A stretch of DNA of 64,000 nucleotides from CAYHHI01 sp964356335 (GTDB taxonomy: Bacteria > Arandabacterota > Arandabacteria > Arandabacterales > Arandabacteraceae): assembly GCA_964356335.1 (NCBI GenBank), contig CAYHHI010000001.1, positions 103,043 to 167,042 on the forward strand. The letters are read 5' to 3'. The position numbers and the translations under genes are program-made. Positions 1 to 8,977 of the stretch are shown piece by piece. Below the pieces are notes generated by a model. It was not told the origin of the DNA. It worked only from the letters and a program-made list of their open reading frames with translations, and did no database searches. Position 1 is the first letter of the stretch. Each line of letters opens with the position of its first letter.

Positions 1-801
1 ACAGAAGATGATGTGTCCCTGCTGCTCCTGGTAAAAGTAGAAATTGGTCGATCCGGGATATCCTCTTATGTCAACTACCATAGGGCTGAAGAAAGATTTG
101 ACGGGTTCGGTCACACCGGCCTCGTGCGCATCGGGAAAGACGGGCAGATCAAGCCCCATCAGTCTTCCGACCTCGCGGGCATTGGCTCCGGCCGCATTGA
201 TCACCTTCGCAGCCGAGTAGGTCTCCTTATCAGTTGTCACTTTGATCCCGGTCCCGGGAGTTGCCGTCTTCTTGATGCCGATCACCTTCTCCCCAAATCT
301 GAAACTCGCTCCGTGCCGCGCCGCTTGATCGTAGAAGGCTCGCGAAGCCAGAAGCGGTGAGACATTGCCGTCTTCGGGGGAATAGGTCCCTCCTCTTAAG
401 CCGTCCCGAGTTATCCCGGGAACGATCTCGGCCAGATCCCGAGCATCCAGCCAATCAATCTTGAGACCATGTTTCTTCTGAACGACAAGGAGGTTCCTGA
501 GGCTCCACTCGTGCTCTTCCTCATAGACAGGGAAACAATAACCGCCCCGCTGAAAATGAATGTCGTCGCCGTACTCGTCCTCCCAGTGCGAGAAGACATC
601 GAGACTGAGCTGGCAGGTCTGGATCTTTGCCGGATCGGAATGCGTGGCCCTTACCCCACCGATCGCGGCCTTATTCTGACCCTGCCCGTGGGATGGAAAC
701 TCGTCGATCACGAGGACTCTGACCTTCTCCTGCGCGAGGAAGACAGCCGTCGGGAGCCCGACGCTGCCTGCACCGATTATTATCACGTCGTGGTTCGGCA
801 C
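1..801 (-). CDS. FAD-dependent DAO-family oxidoreductase (sarcosine/glycine/proline dehydrogenase beta-type subunit), 3' end cut by window edge
   Basis: The minus-strand frame is open from a GTG at 801 to base 1, giving 267 visible residues with no stop. The N-terminus PNHDVIIIGAGSVGLPTAVFLA is a Rossmann FAD-binding motif (GxGxxG) and the run HGQGQNKAAIGGVRATHSDP matches the DAO fold. The later segment with VINAAGANAREVGRLMGLD is the typical second FAD contact of this family. There is no ATG. The GTG sits 8 bases after the upstream gene's stop and behind the purine-rich AGGACAGG, so I take it as the start. Known partners of this type are the beta subunits of heteromeric sarcosine, glycine, proline or opine dehydrogenases, and the adjacent 730-residue protein fits the alpha subunit. 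Substrate is not predictable. Confidence 0.85.
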   Translation of the reverse strand, partial: MPNHDVIIIGAGSVGLPTAVFLAQEKVRVLVIDEFPSHGQGQNKAAIGGVRATHSDPAKIQTCQLSLDVFSHWEDEYGDDIHFQRGGYCFPVYEEEHEWSLRNLLVVQKKHGLKIDWLDARDLAEIVPGITRDGLRGGTYSPEDGNVSPLLASRAFYDQAARHGASFRFGEKVIGIKKTATPGTGIKVTTDKETYSAAKVINAAGANAREVGRLMGLDLPVFPDAHEAGVTEPVKSFFSPMVVDIRGYPGSTNFYFYQEQQGHIIFC

Positions 802-809
802 CTCGCGGT

Positions 810-3002
810 CTACCTGTCCTTTCGTCCGGAAGTCTGAGTCTCTGGGCTCTCACCCGCCAGGACCCCCAGGTTGACTTCAGCCACCAGAGGTCTCTGCGTG
901 AACGGGACCAAATTGCAGGGATCCACGCCTTCGTCCTGGTAAAGCCTCAGGATCAGAGACTGGCACGTTTTCCCACCACATGCCCCCATTCCGCACCGCA
1001 GGATTTTGATCTGATTCAGATCTTTGATACCTTGCCGGATCAGCTGCTTTATGTCCCCGGCCTTCACGCGTTCGCATCTACAGATGATGGTCTCATCGCC
1101 TACCGATGAGGCGGCGGCCGCTTGATCCTGCAACCCACCAGAGCGTTGGCCAGGACACCACTCACGAACCGGGGGAGCCGGCAGGTTGACAGGCTCGGTG
1201 ATTTCCGGATCCTGAACTCTGAATCCGGCCACCAGCGTAGCTGTTTCTTTCGGCACGCTCAGGGTGACCAGCAGAGTCCTGTCGTAAACTCTGCGCTTCC
1301 CGATCTTCTCCACTTTGGCTTTTGTCACAAAGTTGCCGTCCATATCCACCGCATCCACTTCGTCGCCTACCTTCGCGCGTAACTCCAGGATCTCAAAGGG
1401 AACTATGACCAGACCGTCCGGGCCCTGGGCTCTCAAATCCACAAGCGTTATCGCCAACCCCGGACACACAGCCACGCACATTGTGCAGCCCGTACATTCA
1501 TCCTTAATAACATCCGGGATGCCGAAGATCGGATCGCCCTTCATCTCGATCATGTCCCTGGGGCAGACATGGATGCAGGGATCACAGGGAATCTCCTGCA
1601 CGCACCTGATGATCGGGAAAAGCCCAGACTCGAGGGTCTTGACGTGCATCCCGTGGGTCCTCCCCGGCCTGCTCTTCAGGATCTCCCATCTTCTCCGCCA
1701 CTCCGAGGGAGCCTCCGCGTCTTTCCCGAGGGATTTGGCTATCTCGCGCCCTGCGATCTTGCCCGAGAAGATTGCCGCCGACGCTTCAGCAATTTCCAGA
1801 GCATCACCGGCCGAATAGACGTCCATGTCGAAGTTCTTGGCCTGATCATAGATCTCATTCACCGGATTCAGGCCGACCGCTATGAGCAGGGTGTCTGCCT
1901 CGAAGGTCCTCTCGGTCCCGGGAATCTCGCGGAGTTTCTCATCGACCCCGATCACGGTCACCGATTCCACCCGGTCCCCGCCATTCGCACGCTTGACCGT
2001 GCGAGAAGTCCAGACAGGCACTCCCAGTCGCTTGATTTTGTCCTGATGGACTTTGTAGCCGCCGACTTGTGGCATGGCCTCAACGAGGCCGACCACACCT
2101 ATGCCTGCTTGAAGCGCATGGTAAGCGGCAATCAACCCAACATTGCCTCCACCCACAATGAAAAGCCTCTCCGAGGGGCGAACAAGATCGCGGTTCACCA
2201 GGGTCTGGAAGGCACCTGCTCCGTAGACGCCGGGGAGGTCGCAGCCCGGGAAGGCAAGCGCCTTCTCGCGCGCACCCGCAGCGACCAAGAGCTTCCTGGG
2301 GCTCGTGAGAAGATATTCTGTTTCCGTTGCGACTCCGATCTTCTTGTCGTGATAGCGTGCTACTGCCGTTGCGTTCAGCATGATGCGGATGTTCGGATGT
2401 TTCTCGACCTCCGCAGCAAGTTTGGTGGCGATATCAATCCCGCGGGTTCCTGCATAACAGTCCGCGACCGTCCCGAAAAAAGAATGAGTCTGAAGAACGA
2501 GTTTTCCGCCGATCCGATGTTTGTCATCTACGATCAGAATCTTCACGCCATGCTGGGCCAATTCCAAGGCTGCGGTTATTCCGGCGGGTCCTGCCCCAAT
2601 GATCAAAACGTCTGTGTCTATTGTCCGGATAGGGGCGAAGTCACGTGGTGGACTGTCTGCCTCTGGAAGCTCCGGAATGCCGTCGCAGGCAGTCACTTTC
2701 ATACCTTCCCTCACATGCGTCATGCACCCCTTGACCGGAACCCCATCAGCTATCACGAGGCACTGCGCACACTGCCCGTTGGCACAGAAAATTCCTTGAG
2801 GGCTTCCATCCTTGTGATGATGACCAAAAACGGTTATGCCCTGCGCGAAGAGCGCGGAGCAGATTACCTCGTCCCTTTTCGCGAATAGCCTCTGACCGTT
2901 GAAATAGAAGGGTACATTGGCCTCCCCTTCGACAGTCAGAACCGGATGCTTCTCAATTCGATGTGTTCGATATTCCGGGAATGGCGCCATTTCGCCTACC
3001 AT
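810..3002 (-). CDS. Iron-sulfur flavoprotein, alpha subunit of an amino-acid/amine dehydrogenase (fused 2Fe-2S, FAD/NAD, 2x[4Fe-4S], BFD-type domains)
   Basis: 730 residues combining modules that are separate subunits in HcnA/HcnB-type or multimeric proline dehydrogenases. Order: an N-terminal 2Fe-2S ferredoxin segment (residues ~20-110, FCANGQCAQC and a later C); a class-II FAD/NAD(P) pyridine-nucleotide reductase domain (~125-420, IIGAGPAGITAALELA and the second dinucleotide site FIVGGGNVGLIAAYHA); a two-cluster 4Fe-4S region (~465-520, CDPCIHVCP and CTGCTMCVAVCP); and a C-terminal BFD-like 2Fe-2S domain (~640-700, ICRCE ... CGMGACGGKTC). It likely passes electrons from the DAO subunit downstream (8-bp gap) to a carrier. 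The start overlaps the upstream ATPase gene by ~50 bases; an alternative ATG at 2987 still overlaps. Confidence 0.85.
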   Translation of the reverse strand: MVGEMAPFPEYRTHRIEKHPVLTVEGEANVPFYFNGQRLFAKRDEVICSALFAQGITVFGHHHKDGSPQGIFCANGQCAQCLVIADGVPVKGCMTHVREGMKVTACDGIPELPEADSPPRDFAPIRTIDTDVLIIGAGPAGITAALELAQHGVKILIVDDKHRIGGKLVLQTHSFFGTVADCYAGTRGIDIATKLAAEVEKHPNIRIMLNATAVARYHDKKIGVATETEYLLTSPRKLLVAAGAREKALAFPGCDLPGVYGAGAFQTLVNRDLVRPSERLFIVGGGNVGLIAAYHALQAGIGVVGLVEAMPQVGGYKVHQDKIKRLGVPVWTSRTVKRANGGDRVESVTVIGVDEKLREIPGTERTFEADTLLIAVGLNPVNEIYDQAKNFDMDVYSAGDALEIAEASAAIFSGKIAGREIAKSLGKDAEAPSEWRRRWEILKSRPGRTHGMHVKTLESGLFPIIRCVQEIPCDPCIHVCPRDMIEMKGDPIFGIPDVIKDECTGCTMCVAVCPGLAITLVDLRAQGPDGLVIVPFEILELRAKVGDEVDAVDMDGNFVTKAKVEKIGKRRVYDRTLLVTLSVPKETATLVAGFRVQDPEITEPVNLPAPPVREWCPGQRSGGLQDQAAAASSVGDETIICRCERVKAGDIKQLIRQGIKDLNQIKILRCGMGACGGKTCQSLILRLYQDEGVDPCNLVPFTQRPLVAEVNLGVLAGESPETQTSGRKDR

Positions 3003-5529
3003 TTATCAGCTTCAGAGCTTCGAACCACATGATGCTGCCGATACCCGCAGCCAGACATATCACCAGGTCAACAAAGTGCAGCCTGGCAAACTGGAATAGA
3101 CCGCGCAACACCGGGACATAGAGTACGGCCATGAGGACGGCCACCGCACCTCCGACCACCCACCAGAGGGCATTGTTCGGTGTCCGCAAGGCACCTATGG
3201 CAGTGCGAGACCAGGACCGATTTGTGAAAATAAGGCTCAGGTTGGCGACAACCAGGGTCACGAAAATCAGAGCTCGGCCTTCCTCCTGACTATGGCCGAG
3301 ATGGCGAGCGATTAGAAAGACTGCCATCACGATAGCCAGGACACTCGCGCCCTGGAGGAGGCTCACGCCGATTCTCCGCCTGCCGAAAAACGGCTCTTTG
3401 GGATTGTGCGGCGGCCTTTGCATCACATCGGCCTCTTCGGGCTCGGCTTCAAAGACGACCGAACATGCGGGGTCTATGATCAGCTCCAGAAAGACGATGT
3501 GGACAGGCAAGAGGATAAGCGGCCACTTGAGGAGCACCGGGATCAAGGACATGCCGGCAATCGGAACGTGGATCGCCAGAATATAGGTCATCGCCTTCTT
3601 GATGTTGCCGAAGATTCTTCTGCCAAGCCTCACGGCCTGCACGATTGATGAGAAATCATCATCCAGGAGCACGAGCGCCGACGATTCGCGGGCGACGTCG
3701 GTGCCCCGACCGCCCATGGCGATACCGATATGGGCGGATTTCAGGGCCGGGGCATCGTTCACACCGTCCCCGGTCATCGCGACGATCTCGCCGTTTGCCT
3801 TGAGGGCATTTACCAGGCGCAGTTTCTGCTCAGGTACGACGCGGGCGAAGACATTCACGGTCCTGATCCGCCTCTGGAGCTCCCCCTCGCCCATCCTGTC
3901 CAGTTCCGGCCCCGTGATGGCTTCTGCATTAGACTCAAGGCCGATCTCGCGGGCTATGTTCTGGGCTGTGCCGACATAGTCCCCGGTTATCATCACTATA
4001 CGGATGCCTGCGGAGTAACACTCCTTGACGGCTTCGGCAACGGTAGGCCGCACCGGGTCGGCCAGTCCCACAAGCCCGAGGAATTCAAACTTGAAATCAT
4101 GCTGCTCGCCCGGGAGGTCGGTCTCCTGGAAACGCGCCTTGGCCACGCCCAGGATCCTCAGGCCATCACGCGCCATCGGGTAGATGCTGTCCGTGATCTC
4201 CTGTATCTCTTTCTGTTCAAGATGGCAGAGATCTGCAATTGCTTCGGGGGCGCCCTTTGCCGCAATCACATAGTCATGGCCGTCGGGTGACTTCCAGACC
4301 TGCGACATCGCCAAGAGGCTCCTGGACAATGGATATTCGTAGGTGAGCATCCAGTCCTGGTGAATGTGCTCGGTCTGAGCCAGGCACTCGTCCCCCAGTT
4401 GCTTGATCGCCCTCTCCATCGGATCGAAGGGATCGCGCTGACTGGCTAAGATGCTGAACTCGACGAGCTCATGGAACTTTTCAGGCAGCGAGCCCGAAGG
4501 AGTTCTCACATCCCAGAACTCGCCATCGGCGTATGTCTTCTCGACAGTCATGCGATTGAGGGTAAGCGTCCCTGTTTTGTCAACGCAGAGAACGGTTGCA
4601 GAACCGAGCATCTCGATCACGGGGACATGACGGGTGAGGACCTGTTTCTTGGAGATGCGCCAGGCCCCCAGGGCGAGGAAGATTGTGAGTACCACGGGAA
4701 ATTCCTCAGGCAGCATGGCCATCGCCAGGGTGATGCCTGCCAGCGATCCGTGCAGCCAGTCCCCACGCGTGAGCCCATAGACAACGATAACGATGAGGCA
4801 CAACGAAAGCCCGAGGGCGGCCAAGTCGCGGACCAGTCGCCTGGTCTCCTTCTGGAGGAGAGTGTCTTCTTGAACCACCGCCTCGAGCGACCGCCCGATT
4901 CTGCCGACTTCAGTGTGGGTACCCGTAGCCCGAACCTGCGCAATACCATAGCCCTGGACGACCAACGTGCTCGAGTAGAGACATGGCAGGTCATCGCCTC
5001 CGGGCCGGCTCATATCGGCATCGGGGTCTGCGGCGAGTTTCCTCACAGGGACTGACTCCCCAGTCAAGAGGGATTCATCGATAAGGAGGTTGCTCGCGAA
5101 AAGAAGTACGGCGTCGGCGGGTACACGATCGCCTTCGCGAATCACAAGGGCGTCGCCTCGAGCGACCTCTCTACCCGCGATGCGCTTCTCGACGCCACCG
5201 CGGATTACGAGGGCACGAGGACTGGAGAGGTCGCGCAAGGCTTCGAGGGCGCGCTCGGTCTTGCGCTCCTGGTAAAGCGTGATCCCGATCACGACGAATA
5301 CAAAGCCGAGCAGCATCAGAGCTTCTTCGACATCCCCCAGGATGAGATAGAGGATGCCCCCCGCCACGAGGAGCAAGAACATCGGCTCGCGGATAACGTC
5401 GTAAGCGATGGCAAAGATGCTGCGCTTCTTTGCCGAGGGAAGCTCGTTAGGGCCTTCCTCTCTTATCCTCCTGACTGCTTCTTCCTCGGAAAGTGTGGGG
5501 ATGTTGCTTAAGTTAAATTCGCTATCCAG
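2953..5529 (-). CDS. Cation-translocating P-type ATPase (P2-like)
   Basis: About 858 residues. It shows the phosphorylation motif CVDKTGTLT, the actuator TGES (LLTGESVPV) and the hinge MTGDGVNDAPALKSAHIGIAMG, with membrane helices at both ends. The M4 motif PEEFPVV replaces the usual PEGLP of Ca2+ pumps, so the ion (Ca2+, Mg2+, other) is open. The first ATG (5382) would remove the conserved N-terminal cytosolic stretch LSEEEAVRRIREEGPNELP. That stretch is in frame upstream, and the frame is bounded by a TAG at 5541-5543, with only CTG (5527-5529) or ATC (5533-5535) available after a GGGGGG tract. I set the start at the CTG; it is unusual and uncertain. Confidence 0.85.
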   Translation of the reverse strand: MDSEFNLSNIPTLSEEEAVRRIREEGPNELPSAKKRSIFAIAYDVIREPMFLLLVAGGILYLILGDVEEALMLLGFVFVVIGITLYQERKTERALEALRDLSSPRALVIRGGVEKRIAGREVARGDALVIREGDRVPADAVLLFASNLLIDESLLTGESVPVRKLAADPDADMSRPGGDDLPCLYSSTLVVQGYGIAQVRATGTHTEVGRIGRSLEAVVQEDTLLQKETRRLVRDLAALGLSLCLIVIVVYGLTRGDWLHGSLAGITLAMAMLPEEFPVVLTIFLALGAWRISKKQVLTRHVPVIEMLGSATVLCVDKTGTLTLNRMTVEKTYADGEFWDVRTPSGSLPEKFHELVEFSILASQRDPFDPMERAIKQLGDECLAQTEHIHQDWMLTYEYPLSRSLLAMSQVWKSPDGHDYVIAAKGAPEAIADLCHLEQKEIQEITDSIYPMARDGLRILGVAKARFQETDLPGEQHDFKFEFLGLVGLADPVRPTVAEAVKECYSAGIRIVMITGDYVGTAQNIAREIGLESNAEAITGPELDRMGEGELQRRIRTVNVFARVVPEQKLRLVNALKANGEIVAMTGDGVNDAPALKSAHIGIAMGGRGTDVARESSALVLLDDDFSSIVQAVRLGRRIFGNIKKAMTYILAIHVPIAGMSLIPVLLKWPLILLPVHIVFLELIIDPACSVVFEAEPEEADVMQRPPHNPKEPFFGRRRIGVSLLQGASVLAIVMAVFLIARHLGHSQEEGRALIFVTLVVANLSLIFTNRSWSRTAIGALRTPNNALWWVVGGAVAVLMAVLYVPVLRGLFQFARLHFVDLVICLAAGIGSIMWFEALKLINGRRNGAIPGISNTSN

Positions 5530-5897
5530 CGGGATGCCCCCCTACGAAACCGCAAGTGCCCTATTCCATCAAACGAGGTTGGCAATCCACCTCAAGGAAC
5601 AACGCAAGGCTCGAGCCTTGGTCCACAGTCGCCATGCCACTCCACAGGCATCTTGGAGATAATAACGTGCGCCGCGGGATTAGTCAAAACATCATACTGC
5701 AGGTGGGGATTGGTGACTCATCGGCAGAGAGCGGGTGTGCGGGCGGCCGAGTCGTCAGCGGCCCTGGGCGCGGCGCAGCTCGCCTAATCAACTTTCCATA
5801 ATCTCAAGATGGCCTTATAATATTGATGCGTCGGCCAGGAGCGGTTCGGTGATCCAGCCGGTCAGGTGGCCGATGGCCGGCAAAGGATGAGACAATT
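5530..5897. other. Divergent intergenic region with a 16-bp perfect palindrome
   Basis: Lies between the minus-strand ATPase and the plus-strand lipoprotein, so both promoters should be here. The only clear structure is the perfect palindrome CAAGGCTCGAGCCTTG at 5605-5620, about 75 bases upstream of the ATPase start, a plausible operator. No convincing gene or consensus promoter was seen in the rest. Confidence 0.4.
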
Positions 5898-7010
5898 ATG
5901 ACGAGATGGCGAACCACAGGTTCACTCCTCGTGACCCTGTTCGCATTCTCCTTTTTCTTGGGATGCGGCGACGATAAGGCCACCAATCCGCCCCCATCCC
6001 TCATGTGGCAGGTTGTAGGTACTGCTGGCCTGTCCGTTGGAGAGGTTCGGGGTCTATCCTTGTTTGTTGCGAATGGCACTCCATATGTTGCATACGTTGA
6101 CGCCGGCCTTGGCGATAGAGTGGTGGTTAAGAAGTACGACGGCACGAGCTGGGTCCAGCTCGGGGACAGCTCCCTGGCCAACGATAACGACTACGTTTCC
6201 CTCTTCGTGCATGATGGCACACCGTATGTGGCATTTGACGATGGTGGCCCGGTCGTAAGGAAGTTCGAGAATGACGCCTGGACGCCTGCCGAAGGCCCCA
6301 TCTCACCAGCACATGCAGACTACATTTCGCTGTCGGTCGAGGGGGGCATGCCGTATGTCGCCTTCTCCGACGGCAGTCAGGACCACAAGATCTCTGTGAG
6401 AAAGCTCGTCGATTCTGCCTGGTTAACGGTCGGCACAGAAGGGTTCTCCGATGGCATGGCTGACCTCGTTTCCCTCTTTGTAGATGGTGGCGTTCCATAC
6501 GTCGCGTTTCGAGATTACGCTCACACCTTCTACGCGACGGTCATGAGGATGGAGGGTGGCGACTGGGCCGTCCTGGGGAGTCCCGGCATGTTCCCAGGAG
6601 AACCAGGGATGGAAGGCATCTTCGTTGCTGGTGGAAAGCCATACGTCATGTTCAGCCGAATAGGCAGCGGTAAAGCGAATGTAATGAAATATGAGGACGG
6701 CGCCTGGCATTCAGTCGGCAGCCCAGACTTCACCCAGGGACGCGCACGGTATGGTTCGCTTTTCATCGCCGATGGGATTCCGTACCTCGCCTTCCAGGAC
6801 GAACCGAACCCCGATCAGCCCAACTATCATAAGGCAACTGTCATGAGCCTTGGAGGCGACGGCTGGAAGCCCGTCGGTGAACCGGGTTTCACCGGCGGAG
6901 AGGTTGAGTACACGTCGCTTCATGTGTCGAATGGCATTCCCTACGTTGCGTTCAAGGATTCGTCGACGGGTAAAGTCGCTGTGATGAAGTACGCGGCGAA
7001 GGAACAGTAG
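5898..7010 (+). CDS. Repeat-containing lipoprotein (beta-propeller-like ~50-residue repeats)
   Basis: 370 residues with a lipoprotein signal peptide: basic N-terminus MTRWRTTG, hydrophobic core, then lipobox FLGC (Cys ~23). The mature part is about seven repeats of ~45-55 residues. Each has a core like SLFVxxGxPYVAFxD followed by a stretch with KVxVMKYxxxxWxxVGxxGF, for example at residues ~54, 102, 145, 196, 243, 290 and 345. This is the pattern of beta-propeller or beta-solenoid cell-surface proteins. No catalytic motif is visible. Transcribed alone, divergent from the ATPase. Function unknown; extracytoplasmic location is well supported. Confidence 0.8.
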   Translation: MTRWRTTGSLLVTLFAFSFFLGCGDDKATNPPPSLMWQVVGTAGLSVGEVRGLSLFVANGTPYVAYVDAGLGDRVVVKKYDGTSWVQLGDSSLANDNDYVSLFVHDGTPYVAFDDGGPVVRKFENDAWTPAEGPISPAHADYISLSVEGGMPYVAFSDGSQDHKISVRKLVDSAWLTVGTEGFSDGMADLVSLFVDGGVPYVAFRDYAHTFYATVMRMEGGDWAVLGSPGMFPGEPGMEGIFVAGGKPYVMFSRIGSGKANVMKYEDGAWHSVGSPDFTQGRARYGSLFIADGIPYLAFQDEPNPDQPNYHKATVMSLGGDGWKPVGEPGFTGGEVEYTSLHVSNGIPYVAFKDSSTGKVAVMKYAAKEQ

Positions 7011-7042
7011 AGGCGCGCATCGGTGCGACTTGCTTTGACACC

Positions 7043-7095
7043 ATGCCTGTCACAATCAGGCATTGCACAATTAGGTATTACACACTTAGGTATTG
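7043..7095 (+). repeat. Inverted repeat merging into three 15-bp tandem repeats upstream of the DUF6754 gene
   Basis: ATGCCTG (7043-7049) and CAGGCAT (7057-7063) form a perfect 7-bp inverted repeat around TCACAAT. Overlapping it are three head-to-tail 15-mers at 7051-7065, 7066-7080 and 7081-7095 (CACAATCAGGCATTG, CACAATTAGGTATTA, CACACTTAGGTATTG). A TTGACA at 7035-7040 could be a -35 element. The block ends 33 bases before the GTG start of the next gene, so a regulator-binding site is likely; the inverted repeat could instead help end transcription of the lipoprotein gene. Confidence 0.55.
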
Positions 7096-7128
7096 TGTCA
7101 CCGTATTTCTCATGGTAAGGTTGTGCAT

Positions 7129-8262
7129 GTGAACAGAGCCCTAATCGCCGTTGCAGCCGCTGTCCTACTCGCGCTCCTTCCCACCTCCGCCAAGGTTGCG
7201 GCCCTCTCCCCATGTCCGATCACGGATCTTCGCGCCCATGACACCCCTAGCGACGGAGGCCAAAGCATTACGCTCGAATGGAAGGGTGAGGGCGGGGGCA
7301 TCCTTATCGTCATGCGTTCGACGTCGCGCGACGGCCCTTACGAAGCGGTTGGTGAGGCGCCGGCCTTCGAAGGCAATTTCTCCGACCCCAGCACCAGGGA
7401 AGGCACTCAGTACTATTACAAACTCGCCTGCCCGGCCGACGGCGACACACTTTATAGCGCAGTGGCAGGCCCTGTGACATCCAGGAGCAACTGGTTCCGG
7501 ACCGAAAGAGTCAACGCCCTGGTTCTGACCATCCTGATGTTCACCCTTGTCACCTTGTATATCCGTATGGCACGAAAAGGCAAGGACCTCTACATCAGGA
7601 GAATAGCGGGCTTGAGTGCGCTCGATGAGGCCGTCGGCAGGGCTACTGAGATGGGAAAGAAGATATTCTACATCCCGGGGATCATGAGCCTCAGCGAGAT
7701 TCAGACCATCGCCAGCCTCTCCATTCTCGCGCACGTCGCCAAACAGAGCGCTATCTACGGAGCCGCCCTTGAGGTTCCGAACACAGACCCGCTGACATTC
7801 ACAGCAGCTCGGGAGACCGTCAAGCAGGCCTACATGGAAGCAGGAAAGCCTGATCAATTCAAAGAGGAAATGGTCACCTACATCACATACGATCAGTTCG
7901 CGTATGCCGCTTCCGTTTCAGGCAAAATGGTCAGAGAGCGACCCGCCACCAACTTCCTGATCGGCTCATTCTATGCTGAGGCACTGATTTTCGCCGAGAC
8001 CGGCCAAAGCGTGGGCGCGATCCAGATCGCGGGAACGGCAGACGTGGTCCAGCTCCCCTTCTTCGTCACCACCTGTGACTATACGCTCATGGGTGAAGAA
8101 CTCTACGCGGCAAGTGCCTATCTCTCACGCGAACCAGTGCTCCTCGGAAGCATCAAGGCCCAAGACATGACCAAGGCGATTTTGCTCTCTGTGATGGGTA
8201 TCGGCATCATCACGTATGCCTTCGGCTGGGACTTCATACGGACCATGCTCACGGCGCGCTAG
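7129..8262 (+). CDS. DUF6754-type membrane protein
   Basis: 377 residues from a GTG at 7129, chosen because GGTAAGG lies 8 bases upstream; an upstream in-frame TTG at 7093 falls inside the tandem repeats. It has a signal peptide (to ~residue 28), a fibronectin-III-like extracytoplasmic segment (~30-125, PITDLRAHDTPSDGGQ ... YYYKLACPADGD), a membrane helix (VLTILMFTLVTLYIRMA, ~135-155), a large conserved cytosolic domain and a C-terminal helix. The cytosolic motifs GLSALDEAVGRATEMGKKIF, IQIAGTADVVQLPFFVTTCDY and SAYLSREPVLLGSIK are those I associate with DUF6754. The biochemical role of that family is not established to my knowledge. Confidence 0.8.
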   Translation: MNRALIAVAAAVLLALLPTSAKVAALSPCPITDLRAHDTPSDGGQSITLEWKGEGGGILIVMRSTSRDGPYEAVGEAPAFEGNFSDPSTREGTQYYYKLACPADGDTLYSAVAGPVTSRSNWFRTERVNALVLTILMFTLVTLYIRMARKGKDLYIRRIAGLSALDEAVGRATEMGKKIFYIPGIMSLSEIQTIASLSILAHVAKQSAIYGAALEVPNTDPLTFTAARETVKQAYMEAGKPDQFKEEMVTYITYDQFAYAASVSGKMVRERPATNFLIGSFYAEALIFAETGQSVGAIQIAGTADVVQLPFFVTTCDYTLMGEELYAASAYLSREPVLLGSIKAQDMTKAILLSVMGIGIITYAFGWDFIRTMLTAR

Positions 8263-8348
8263 ATCAAACCCCGCCAACAACCAACGCAGTACCACTTGCG
8301 TCACGAGTAAGTCAGAACCACTCGCCAGATGCCGGCACTCCCCTGAGG

Positions 8349-8795
8349 TCAGTCGCCTCTGTAACTGCCGGCTCTCTGTATCACGATCCTGAAGTCCACC
8401 GCGTCTGGGTTGGATGCTATTTGCTCAAATGACCTGATCTCACCTGATTCAAGCGGCAGCGGGGTCCACGGAGCTGGATCATCCAATTCATATCCCTTGG
8501 CGTCACGGAACTTGACCTTGATCTCGGCGTTGATTGTCTTGCCCGTGAGATTCTTCAGGCGGCACCTGGCTCGCAGCAGGCCGTTGATCTCGTCCTGACT
8601 TATATCAAGCACACCTACGGAGTTCTTGAGATCCAGGTTCTTGTAAATGACCTTTTCAGTGTCTTCAAGTGCCGGCCTGGCCGGCTGGGTAGCACGATAG
8701 GCCCCACCGCATCCGAGCACAAAAAGACAAAATGAGAGCACGCATAGTATCACGGCCCTTGCCCCGCGGCGACCATCCAACGATTTGGTATACAC
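8349..8795 (-). CDS. YcfL-like lipoprotein
   Basis: 148 residues with a lipoprotein signal (VLSFCLFVLGC, Cys ~29) followed by a compact beta-rich domain (~50-140). The run LLRARCRLKNLTGKTINAEIKVKFRDAKG, with WTPLPLESGE, matches the YcfL/DUF1425 fold. In enterobacteria ycfL lies beside lpoB, and here it follows an LpoB-like gene on the same strand (gap ~180 bases), which supports the assignment. It is probably an outer-membrane-anchored partner of cell-wall synthesis regulation. It is the last gene of the 8.3-11.0 kb envelope operon. Confidence 0.75.
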   Translation of the reverse strand: MYTKSLDGRRGARAVILCVLSFCLFVLGCGGAYRATQPARPALEDTEKVIYKNLDLKNSVGVLDISQDEINGLLRARCRLKNLTGKTINAEIKVKFRDAKGYELDDPAPWTPLPLESGEIRSFEQIASNPDAVDFRIVIQRAGSYRGD

Positions 8796-8977
8796 GATCG
8801 GCTCCTCCTACCAGGTTAAAGCTTCTTCTGAACTGGGTGTCCGGATGTAACCTCTTCGACTGCTTTGCGGACGGCCGCGACCCTCCAGAATCATGACAGG
8901 GCAGGGATCAGACTCGCCGTGAACAACGTCCGTGCCGTCACTGCCTCCCCTGTCTGTGGCTATATTGACCGGTCAGA

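Noticed and set aside
1569..2888. 439-residue plus-strand ORF over the dehydrogenase alpha subunit
   Set aside because: Antisense to unmistakable FAD and Fe-S motifs.
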